Source: Croceibacterium soli (GTDB lineage: Bacteria; Pseudomonadota; Alphaproteobacteria; Sphingomonadales; Sphingomonadaceae). From it: DNA of 64,000 bases. Where the stretch lies: NCBI RefSeq assembly GCF_009828065.1, contig NZ_WTYK01000003.1:248001-312000 (forward strand), written 5' to 3'. The notes below the pieces were generated by a model, which saw only the letters and a list, made by a program, of their open reading frames with translations, searched no databases and was not told the origin of the DNA. Positions within the stretch are counted from its first letter, which is position 1. Every line of letters begins with the position of its first letter. The translations under genes were made by a program, and so were the position numbers. Of this stretch, positions 6,662-13,799 are shown piece by piece.

Positions 6662-9201
6662 GCTCGGAAACGGGCTTCGACACCCGGCTGTACGAACGCT
6701 TCCCGACGTCCGAGCCGCGGCCTGAGGGTGAGCTGGAGGAACTGCAGCGCATCTGGGCCGCCCCGCGCGGGCTGAAGCTGCTGACGGCCGTCAATAACAA
6801 CTACGTCGGGTTCTGGTACGTCGCGACCAGCCTGCTGTTCTTCCTGCTGGCAGGTATCCTGGCGCTGGGCATGCGGGTGCAGCTGGCCGCGCCGATGCAG
6901 GAATTTCTCGACCAGGAGACCTACAACCAGTTCTTCACCATGCACGGCACGGTCATGATGTTCCTCTTCGCCGTGCCGGCGGTGGAGGCGATCGGGATCA
7001 TGCTGCTGCCGCAGATGCTGGCCGCGCGCGACCTGCCGTTCCCGAGGCTCTCGGCATATGCATTCTGGGCCTACCTCGTCGGCGGCCTGGCGTTCTTCTG
7101 CTCGATCTTCGTAGGGCTGGCGCCAGACGGCGGCTGGTTCATGTACCCGCCGCTGACCAGCAAGGCCTTCAGTCCGGGACTGAACGCCGACTTTTGGCTG
7201 CTCGGCATCGGCTTCATCGAGATTTCGGCCATCGCCGGGGCGGTGGAGATCATCGTCGGCGTGCTGAAGACCCGCGCGCCGAACATGACCCTCGACCGAA
7301 TGCCGATGTTCGCCTGGGCCATGCTGGTGTTCGCGGTGATGATCGTCGTCGCCTTTCCCTCGGTGATCCTGTGCACGCTGCTGCTGGAGATCGAGCGCGC
7401 TTTCAACTGGCCGTTCTTCGATCCGACGCGCGGCGGCGATCCGCTGCTGTGGCAGCACTTGTTCTGGTTCTTCGGGCATCCGGAGGTCTACATCATCTTC
7501 ATTCCTGCCGCGGGCCTGATGAGCATGATGGTGGCGACCGTCGCGCGGACCGAGCTGGTCGGCTACCGGCTCAACGTGCTGGCCCTGGTGGCGACCGGCT
7601 TCATCAGCTTCGGGGTGTGGGCGCACCACATGTTCGCCACCGACATGCCGCGCGTTTCCTCCGGGTACTTCTCCGCAGCGAGCATGGCGGTGAGCCTTCC
7701 GGCGGGCATACAGGTGTTCTGCTGGATCGCCACGCTCGCCAGCGGGAAAGTGCTCAAGTGGAGCACGCCGGCGCTGTTCGTGGTCGGAAGCATCGTCACG
7801 TTCACGATGGGCGGGCTGACCGGCGTGATGCTGGGAATGGTGCCGTTCGACTGGCAGGTGCACGATACTTACTTCGTCGTGGCGCACCTGCACTACGTGC
7901 TGATCGGCGGGATGGTGTTCCCGATGTTCGCCGCGCTCTACTACTGGACCCCGATGACCAGCCGCAAGCCGCTTTCCGAGAGGCTGGGGCGCTGGGTGTT
8001 CTGGCTCATGTTCACCGGCATGCACGTGACGTTCCTGCCGATGCACCTGACCGGCCTGATGGGCATGCCGCGGCGGGTCTACACTTACCTGCCGGGCCGC
8101 GAGATCGACTTGCTCAACCTGACCAGCACGATCGGGGCGTTCACCATAGCCGCCGGCGTGCTGCTGTTCCTGTTCGATCTCGCACGGAACTTCCGCTTCA
8201 CCACCGAGCACGACGCCGGAAACGTCTATGGCGGCGGTACGCTCGAATGGCTACCGACTGGGCTCTATTCGGTCCGCTCCATCCCCGTGGTGCGCTCGCG
8301 CGATCCCTTGTGGGACGATCCGTCGATCTCGGGGGACGTGGAGGAGGGGCGGTACTTCCTGCCCAACGCGCCGACCGGCACGCGCGAAACCCTGATCACC
8401 TCGCCGATCAAGGCGGAGCCGGAATATATCCAGTTGATGCCGGGGCCGTCACCCTGGCCGTTGGCGGCGGCGGTGTTCACGGCGGGGTTCTTCCTCGCGC
8501 TGACCGTTCAGGCATACGCCTTCGGCGTGTTCAGCGGCGTGCTCGCCGTGCTTTCGGTGCTGCGCTGGCTGTGGGAGACAGACCGCCCGGTGAAGATGAG
8601 CGAGGCGGACGTCGGCGCGGGCATCGTGCTGCCGATCGCCATCACCGGCCCGCGCAGCCACGGCTGGTGGGCTCTCAACGTGCTGATGGTCGTGATCGGC
8701 ATGATCGGCGTGATGGCGATCTTCGCCTATCTCTACCTCTACGGCATCCACCCGGAAGTCTGGTCGGCCCCTCCGGCGCTTGGCCAGACTGCGCTCATCG
8801 TGGCGCTGAACGTGCTGGTGCTCGGCCTTTCCTGGGGCGGGCGCAAGTGGTTGGAGAAGCGGGCAGGGCAGTACGCCAACGACGGCCCGTGGGCTCTGGA
8901 GATGCTCGGCACGGCGGTGCTCGCGGGCGCGCTTTACCTGGACATCAGCGGCTGGCTCGGAACCGGGCTCCAACCGACCGCGAGCGGCATGGGCGCGACG
9001 GTGTTCATGCTCATGGCGCTCCAGGGGCAGGTCGTGGCGGTGTCGCTGGTCATGGCGATCTACCTGGCGTTCCGCGAAGCACGGGGCCTGCTCACGACCC
9101 CCCGCAACGTCACGATGGACGTGGTCGCGCGCTTCATCGCCTACTCCGCGCTCCAGGGCATCGTGTTCGCCCTCGTGCCGCGGCTGTTTCCGGGGAGCTG
9201 A
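6658..9201 (+). CDS. Cytochrome c oxidase subunit I+III fusion
   Basis: 847-aa catalytic subunit reducing O2 to water. Residues ~1-560 are subunit I (about 12 helices); residues ~600-847 are a subunit III-like helical domain. Present: the low-spin haem His in MHGTVMMF, CuB ligands in GHPEVY (with cross-linked Tyr and the D-pathway Glu) and HHMF, and the haem pair in VAHLHYV. The D-pathway entry Asp is kept (ARDLPFPR). Two features differ from standard A1 oxidases: the K-pathway segment normally PTGIK reads PAGIQ, so Thr and Lys are Ala and Gln, and the D-pathway NN after FPR is SA. It overlaps subunit II by 4 bases. It looks like an alternative oxidase (coxN-like). Confidence 0.92.
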   Translation: MSSETGFDTRLYERFPTSEPRPEGELEELQRIWAAPRGLKLLTAVNNNYVGFWYVATSLLFFLLAGILALGMRVQLAAPMQEFLDQETYNQFFTMHGTVMMFLFAVPAVEAIGIMLLPQMLAARDLPFPRLSAYAFWAYLVGGLAFFCSIFVGLAPDGGWFMYPPLTSKAFSPGLNADFWLLGIGFIEISAIAGAVEIIVGVLKTRAPNMTLDRMPMFAWAMLVFAVMIVVAFPSVILCTLLLEIERAFNWPFFDPTRGGDPLLWQHLFWFFGHPEVYIIFIPAAGLMSMMVATVARTELVGYRLNVLALVATGFISFGVWAHHMFATDMPRVSSGYFSAASMAVSLPAGIQVFCWIATLASGKVLKWSTPALFVVGSIVTFTMGGLTGVMLGMVPFDWQVHDTYFVVAHLHYVLIGGMVFPMFAALYYWTPMTSRKPLSERLGRWVFWLMFTGMHVTFLPMHLTGLMGMPRRVYTYLPGREIDLLNLTSTIGAFTIAAGVLLFLFDLARNFRFTTEHDAGNVYGGGTLEWLPTGLYSVRSIPVVRSRDPLWDDPSISGDVEEGRYFLPNAPTGTRETLITSPIKAEPEYIQLMPGPSPWPLAAAVFTAGFFLALTVQAYAFGVFSGVLAVLSVLRWLWETDRPVKMSEADVGAGIVLPIAITGPRSHGWWALNVLMVVIGMIGVMAIFAYLYLYGIHPEVWSAPPALGQTALIVALNVLVLGLSWGGRKWLEKRAGQYANDGPWALEMLGTAVLAGALYLDISGWLGTGLQPTASGMGATVFMLMALQGQVVAVSLVMAIYLAFREARGLLTTPRNVTMDVVARFIAYSALQGIVFALVPRLFPGS

Positions 9202-9202
9202 C

Positions 9203-9478
9203 ATGGTCGAAGGCCCGATCGACCAGGACCGGACATGGAACACGGTGCTTCTCGCGTTCGCGATCTGGTCCGCCCACTTCCTGGTCGCTTACGGAGGCGC
9301 GCTGATCTTCCCCGGGCAGGCCATGGTGCTGTGGATCGCCCTGGCGGCCTTCGTCGGGGCGTTGGTAGCGCTGATGTGGCTCTGGCTGCGGAGGACCCGC
9401 ACGCCGCTCGGCACGCTTGCCGTGGCGCTCGCGGGGCTGTTCGTGGTCTTCGATACGCTGCCCGCGCTGCTCGGCTAA
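9203..9478 (+). CDS. Small membrane protein at the end of the oxidase cluster
   Basis: 91-aa protein with three predicted hydrophobic helices (FAIWSAHFLVAYGGALIF, MVLWIALAAFVGALVALMW, TLAVALAGLFVVFDTLPALL) and no recognised motif. Its ATG lies one base after the oxidase stop, so it is almost certainly translated with the fusion subunit. Position suggests an assembly or accessory subunit (perhaps in place of a subunit IV), but nothing in the sequence proves it. I do not recognise the family. Confidence 0.7.
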   Translation: MVEGPIDQDRTWNTVLLAFAIWSAHFLVAYGGALIFPGQAMVLWIALAAFVGALVALMWLWLRRTRTPLGTLAVALAGLFVVFDTLPALLG

Positions 9479-9490
9479 GGCCCGCCTGTT

Positions 9491-10327
9491 CTAAGAGAGC
9501 CAGCCGCCGCCGAGCAGTTCGCCGACGCTTTCGATCACCAGGTGGGGCCGCCGTTCGCTGGGCTGCGCCGCCCATTCCTCGCGCGAGGTCGTACCGCTGG
9601 TCACTCCGACGCCGATCGCTCCGCCCGCGACGGCCATCTCCATCTCGACCAGCGGATCGTCGCCGATGACGGCGATCTCGGTGGCGTCGAGCCCGAGCTT
9701 GGCGGAGACGAAATCCATCGCCAGTTGCGAAGGCTTGCCGGTCACTTCGGGCTCGCGGCCCGTGACGCGCTGGATCGCTCCGTTGATCGCGCAGCTATAG
9801 CCGAAGGCGGGGCCGTCCTGCGTGGCGAAGAAGGGCACGTCGGAAGCGGTGTAGAATGCCGCACCATCCATCACCCGGCCGGCGGCGGCGTGGATGTCGT
9901 TCATCGAGCACTCCGGGTGCCAGGCGACATAGACCGCGTCGGCCCGGGATGCCGTTTCGTCACCGGGCAGGCAGCAAGGCACGCCGCGCCCTTCGAGCGC
10001 TTCGACCACTCCGGGCGTGCCGAGGACCAGCACCCGCTCGTGCCCGCGATCGGTGAATACTTTCGCGGCAACCGAGTTGGGAGTGAACAGGTGCTCGTCG
10101 GCGATCGGCAGGCCCACCTCACGCAGGCGCGGCCCCTGGCGAGCGGCCGCATAGGCGCTGCCGTTGGTCATCGCCAGGAACGGGATCTGCCGCCGCTCGA
10201 GCTCCAGCAGCACTTCGACCGCGCCGGGGATCACCTGATAGCTGCCGAGCTTGCGGTTGCTGAGGATCAGCGTCCCGTCGAGGTCGAACATGAAGCCTTT
10301 GGGCTTGTTGGGGGGAGTGGAATTCAA
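9491..10327 (-). CDS. HAD-IIA hydrolase (NagD / 4-nitrophenylphosphatase type)
   Basis: 278-aa haloacid-dehalogenase-superfamily phosphatase, subfamily IIA. Motif I is FDLDGTL (Asp15 nucleophile, Asp17), motif II is MTNGS, and motif IV is VIGDDPLVEM near residue 220. The IIA cap lies between. It starts with TTG at 10327, preceded by AAGGA; the first ATG (10291) would remove the strand before motif I. Family members hydrolyse small phosphate esters including aryl phosphates. It is last in the minus-strand operon that begins with phenylphosphate-synthase-like genes, so an aryl-phosphate phosphatase acting on that pathway's intermediate is attractive but inferred. A family-A repeat separates it from the carboxyltransferase. 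Confidence 0.82.
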   Translation of the reverse strand: MNSTPPNKPKGFMFDLDGTLILSNRKLGSYQVIPGAVEVLLELERRQIPFLAMTNGSAYAAARQGPRLREVGLPIADEHLFTPNSVAAKVFTDRGHERVLVLGTPGVVEALEGRGVPCCLPGDETASRADAVYVAWHPECSMNDIHAAAGRVMDGAAFYTASDVPFFATQDGPAFGYSCAINGAIQRVTGREPEVTGKPSQLAMDFVSAKLGLDATEIAVIGDDPLVEMEMAVAGGAIGVGVTSGTTSREEWAAQPSERRPHLVIESVGELLGGGWLS

Positions 10328-10364
10328 AGCTTCTCTAGTCCTTCTGCCGATACCTCCCGCTCAC

Positions 10365-10455
10365 CGTCATGCTGAACTTGTTTCAGCATCCATTCCTCAG
10401 CCTGCGCGGTCCGTGCAAGCGGAGAGATGGACCCTGAACCGAGTTCAGGGTGACG
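10365..10455. repeat. Family A repeat, copy 2
   Basis: 91 bp with family-A ends (CGTCATGCTGAACTTGTTTC and GAGTTCAGGGTGACG), lying inside the operon between the carboxyltransferase and HAD phosphatase genes. Confidence 0.85.
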
Positions 10456-10480
10456 GTGGAAGCGGTGGGGAGCCCTGGGT

Positions 10481-11944
10481 TCAACCGGCGCTCAGTTCCA
10501 GTTTGAAGTCTTCCTTCTCGACGCTGAGCTGAGTCAGGTCCGTGCGCTTCAGCATGTCGCGCAGGAGGTTCATCACCGCGACGGTCGAGGGATCGTACTC
10601 GCGCGGGGCCGGGCCGGCGGCTTTCATGGCGTCGATCATCTCGGCCGGCATCGTCGCGCGCAGCAGGAACTCCTCGTCCGAGAGGTTGCTGCCGATGCGC
10701 TTCCGGAGGTCCGAAAGCTCGGCCATCCCGGGTTCCGCCTGCAGTTCCTTGGTGCGCGGATTGGCCATGATCTTGTCGAGCACTTCGCCCTCGATCGGCA
10801 CGTTGGGGCGGCCGAAGCGGCCGATGGCGTAGCGGATGATCTCGTCGGGGATGACCGCGTAGCGCCCTTTTCCGGTGACGTTGAGCATCGCCTGGGTCTG
10901 CAGCATCTGCGCAAAAGGGGTCATGACGATCGGCCAGCCGAGCTCCTCGCGCACCCGGCCCATCTCCTCGATCACCGCGCCTTCGAGATGCGGCACGCCG
11001 TGGTCCGTCAGGTGCCGGCGCATCGTGCCGACCATGCCGCCAGGAAGCTGGTGGCGCAGGTAGGCGGCGTCGAAATGCATCGGCCTGCCCATCGGCAGGC
11101 CCTCCGCCTCCGCGAGGGCGGTGAAGTACTCGGCGACCGTACGGGCAGCGTCCTCGTCGATCTCCACCGTGTGGCCGATCGCCTTGAGGTTGGCGATCAT
11201 GCGGGTGATCGGCGGGTTGCTCGTGCCATCCGCCGCGCCGCCGCTGGCGCACTGCACCGCTGCAACGCCGAGGTCCGCCGCCTCGAGGCAGGCGGGCTCG
11301 GCCAGGCCGATGGTGCAGTGGTTGTGCAGCTCCAGCGGTTTGTCGCCGATCTCGGCCAGGATCGCCGGGATGAGGGTCTGGGCGCGCTTGGGCGTCAGCA
11401 GGCCGCCTGGGTCCTTGATGTAGAACGCGTCGATGTCCGGGCTGGCCGCCATCGTGCGGGCAGCGGCGGCGTAGTGCGCGTCGTCATGGATTGGGCTGAT
11501 GGTGTAGACCAGCGCGCCGATCACCTGCTCCCCGCCGGCGCGCTTGACCAGCTTGGCCACTTCCACGTTGGACGCGGCGTCGTTGTTCGGGTCGGCCAGA
11601 GCGAAGCGGCGGATGCCGTTGGTCGCCAGGGTGCGGAACGCCAGCTCCATGAACTCCGGGCTGGCGGTCTCCCAGGCGATGAAGCGGAAGCCGGTGGAGA
11701 GGAACTGCAGCGGCGTATCGCGGCAGATCTGGGCCATCCCCCTGATCCGTTCCCACGGATCCTGCTGCTTGTAGCGCACGGCGACGCCCATGTGCGTGGA
11801 CGTGGTGAAGTCGATCGCGCGGTATCCGGCGCGTTCCATCACCGGGGCAATGGTCAGGGTCTTGGCGGTGTCGATCCCCAGCGCGCCCCACAGGCACTGG
11901 TTGCCGTCGCGAAGCGAGGTCTCGACGATTTGGATGGTGGCCAT
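10481..11944 (-). CDS. Biotin-dependent carboxyltransferase (PycB/OadA-like)
   Basis: 487-aa carboxyltransferase of the HMGL-like plus PYC/OADA superfamily (pyruvate carboxylase subunit B, oxaloacetate decarboxylase alpha), which transfers CO2 between biotin and an enolisable keto substrate. Metal and catalytic residues: TSLRDGNQ (Asp13), FYIKDPGG (Lys177, the lysine carbamylated in the family) and LHNHC (His207, His209). It lacks a C-terminal biotin domain, which is supplied by the separate carrier upstream in the operon. Neighbouring phosphotransferase-like genes argue against a housekeeping pyruvate carboxylase and suggest a keto substrate such as a hydroxyacetophenone (inference). No biotin carboxylase gene is seen in the window. 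Confidence 0.85.
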   Translation of the reverse strand: MATIQIVETSLRDGNQCLWGALGIDTAKTLTIAPVMERAGYRAIDFTTSTHMGVAVRYKQQDPWERIRGMAQICRDTPLQFLSTGFRFIAWETASPEFMELAFRTLATNGIRRFALADPNNDAASNVEVAKLVKRAGGEQVIGALVYTISPIHDDAHYAAAARTMAASPDIDAFYIKDPGGLLTPKRAQTLIPAILAEIGDKPLELHNHCTIGLAEPACLEAADLGVAAVQCASGGAADGTSNPPITRMIANLKAIGHTVEIDEDAARTVAEYFTALAEAEGLPMGRPMHFDAAYLRHQLPGGMVGTMRRHLTDHGVPHLEGAVIEEMGRVREELGWPIVMTPFAQMLQTQAMLNVTGKGRYAVIPDEIIRYAIGRFGRPNVPIEGEVLDKIMANPRTKELQAEPGMAELSDLRKRIGSNLSDEEFLLRATMPAEMIDAMKAAGPAPREYDPSTVAVMNLLRDMLKRTDLTQLSVEKEDFKLELSAG

Positions 11945-11990
11945 CAGGCGGCGTCCTCAACTGTTGTGAGAGCGGCAGCCGCCTTCTCTT

Positions 11991-12081
11991 CGTCATGCTG
12001 AACTTGTTTCAGCATCCATTCCTCCACCGCAGCCGTGCGGAGCGGCGGCACGATGGACCCTGAAACAAGTTCAGGGTGACG
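11991..12081. repeat. Family A repeat, copy 3
   Basis: 91 bp, left end CGTCATGCTGAACTTGTTTC and right end GAAACAAGTTCAGGGTGACG. It lies within the 166-bp junction between the biotin carrier and the carboxyltransferase. Confidence 0.88.
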
Positions 12082-12110
12082 AGAATGTCTGGCGGTGAAG
12101 TGGTTCACGC

Positions 12111-12596
12111 TCATCCGTCCACTTTCACCCGGATCAGCGGCTGGCCGTCCTCCACCGCGGTGCCGTTCTCCGCGAGAATGGCCACGACCGTGCCGGTAAC
12201 GCCCGCGCGGATCGGGTTCATCAGCTTCATCACCTCGATGATGCCGATCACCGTCTCCTCGTTCACTTTGTCGCCGGGCTGGACGAACGGCGGGTCGCCC
12301 GGGCGCGGGGCGGAGTAGAAGTTGCCGAGCAAGGGGGCGGGGACGTCGATCTCGCCCGCCCGGGCGGCGCCGGCTTCCTGGCCCAGCGGCGGCGGTTCGG
12401 GCTGATTGGCGGAAGAGGGCGCGGGCGCAGCGCTGCGCACTTCCTCCGCCTCGTCCTCATCATAACCCGGCGACCAGCGCCCGCCGTCGCGGCGGATGCG
12501 CAGCTTCAGGCTGCCCATCTCCAGTCTGAGGTCGGTGAAGTGGCTTTCGTCGAGCAGTTTGGCGATCTCGGCGATATCCGCGCCAGTGAGGCTCAC
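12111..12596 (-). CDS. Biotin carboxyl carrier protein (AccB-like)
   Basis: 161-aa biotin carrier. The C-terminal ~75 residues form the biotinyl domain with EVMKLMN; Lys124 lies 37 residues from the C-terminus, close to the usual BCCP spacing. A Pro/Ala-rich linker joins it to an AccB-like N-terminal helix (ADIAEIAKLLDESHF). The start is GTG at 12596, overlapping the stop of the upstream phosphotransferase subunit (GTGA), so the two are translationally coupled; longer frames that run into that gene are artefacts. It probably serves the carboxyltransferase downstream, and a biotin carboxylase from elsewhere must charge it. It could instead be a second housekeeping BCCP, but the neighbours make that less likely. 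Confidence 0.87.
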   Translation of the reverse strand: MSLTGADIAEIAKLLDESHFTDLRLEMGSLKLRIRRDGGRWSPGYDEDEAEEVRSAAPAPSSANQPEPPPLGQEAGAARAGEIDVPAPLLGNFYSAPRPGDPPFVQPGDKVNEETVIGIIEVMKLMNPIRAGVTGTVVAILAENGTAVEDGQPLIRVKVDG

Positions 12597-13630
12597 TTGC
12601 GTCCCCCGAAGATACTCATCACGTGCTTGAGCGGGTTGTCTTCCGGCTTCTTGATCGGCGCGGCAGCGTCCTTCATCGCCCAGACCGTCTCCGGGCGGCT
12701 CTGCAGCAGAAGGAGGTTGCCCTGCTTGTCGAAGGCCCACTCGATGTCCTGCGGCTTGCCGTAGTGGCGCTCCACCTTCCGGCCGACTTCGCGCAGCGCC
12801 ATCAGTTCGTCGTCCGTGAGGCAAGGCGCCGTTCGCTCCGTCCCTTCGAGCAGAACTTCCCTGATCCCGCCACCTTCGGCCGGAACCTGCTTGGCGTGCT
12901 TGTCGGAGATCTCGCGGCTGGAGATCTCTCCGGTGATCTTGCCGACGACCCATTTGTCGGGCGTTACCTCACCGGAGACGACCGCGCTGCCGAGGCCCCA
13001 GGCTCCTTCGATCGTGATGACCGACTTGTCGCCGGTCAGCGGGCTGCGGGTGAACATCACCCCGGCGCAGCGCGCGTCGACCATCGCCTGGACGACCACC
13101 GCCATGGCGACGCCCTCCTCCGGCAGGCCCTGCTTGCGGCGGTAGCACATGCTCTCGACCGAATAGAGGCTGCCCCAGCACTCGCGCACCCGGGCGACCA
13201 TGTCCTCGCCCGTGAGCACCCACAGGAACGTGTCCTGCAGGCCGGCGAAGCTGGCGTCCTCGGCGTCCTCGGTTGTGGCGGAGGAGCGCACCGCGACCGG
13301 CGTGACCCCGTCGGTCAGCTCAGCATGGGCCGCGAGGATCGCGCGCTCCACTTCCGCCGGCATCGGTTCTTCGATGACCCGCCGGCGCAGCTCCTCCGAC
13401 AGCTTCGTCGCCGCGCCGTGGTCGTCGGGATCGAGCGCGGAGACCCTGGCGCGCACCGGCTCACGATCCTCAAGGGCCTTGAGGAACTCCTCGAACGCGC
13501 TCGTCGTGACCACGAACCCGGGCGGCACGGCGATGCCGGCCTGGGTCAGCTCGCCCAGGCTGCCGCCTTTGCCGCCGACGGTGGGGCGGTCGTGAATGCC
13601 GACATCCTTGAACCATGCGACGGGGTTCAT
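12593..13630 (-). CDS. PEP-synthase N-domain protein, phenylphosphate synthase beta-like
   Basis: 345-aa protein consisting only of the ATP-binding (PPDK_N) domain of PEP synthase/pyruvate phosphate dikinase. Signature segments are GGKGGSLGEL (glycine loop), VAVRSSATTED, WGLGSAVVSGEV and the C-terminal DIEWAFD...LLLQSRPET. It has no phosphohistidine or PEP-binding domain, so it must work with the separate protein encoded upstream (13800-15638). This split matches phenylphosphate synthase (PpsB ~40 kDa plus PpsA ~70 kDa) of anaerobic phenol degraders and the aryl-ketone phosphotransferases of acetovanillone degraders. The start ATG at 13630 has GGAGG five bases upstream, supplied by the end of a repeat element. 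Confidence 0.85.
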   Translation of the reverse strand: MNPVAWFKDVGIHDRPTVGGKGGSLGELTQAGIAVPPGFVVTTSAFEEFLKALEDREPVRARVSALDPDDHGAATKLSEELRRRVIEEPMPAEVERAILAAHAELTDGVTPVAVRSSATTEDAEDASFAGLQDTFLWVLTGEDMVARVRECWGSLYSVESMCYRRKQGLPEEGVAMAVVVQAMVDARCAGVMFTRSPLTGDKSVITIEGAWGLGSAVVSGEVTPDKWVVGKITGEISSREISDKHAKQVPAEGGGIREVLLEGTERTAPCLTDDELMALREVGRKVERHYGKPQDIEWAFDKQGNLLLLQSRPETVWAMKDAAAPIKKPEDNPLKHVMSIFGGRK

Positions 13631-13632
13631 GA

Positions 13633-13780
13633 GATCCTCCCCGGGACGGGGAGGGGGACCATGCGAAGCATGGTGGAGGGGGCCCGCCTCCTGGTGCAAC
13701 ACGGAGAGGTGCGCGCACGGCCGCGAGCCCCCTCCACCACGCGCTGCGCGCGCGGTCCCCCTCCCCCTACCGGGGAGGAT
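13633..13780. repeat. Family D repeat inside the operon, copy 1
   Basis: About 148 bp beginning GATCCTCCCCGGGACGGGGA and ending CCTACCGGGGAGGATT, a G/C-run-rich palindromic element like the one at 18026-18146. On the minus strand its final GGAGGATC is the ribosome-binding site of the gene starting at 13630. It fills most of the 169-bp junction between the two phosphotransferase subunit genes. Confidence 0.8.
13636..13640 (-). promoter_or_regulatory. Ribosome-binding site derived from a repeat end
   Basis: GGAGG on the minus strand, five bases before the ATG at 13630. It is the terminal part of the family-D repeat (the same terminal bases occur in copy 2), so the element appears to provide translation initiation for the downstream subunit. 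Confidence 0.7.
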
Positions 13781-13799
13781 TGAGTCGCAAGCTTCACCA

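Noticed and set aside
9491-13630. Reading the carboxyltransferase and biotin carrier as housekeeping pyruvate carboxylase or acetyl-CoA carboxylase
   Set aside because: No biotin carboxylase or accC partner is present, and the carrier is translationally coupled to a phenylphosphate-synthase-like subunit, which fits an aryl pathway better. Not fully excluded.
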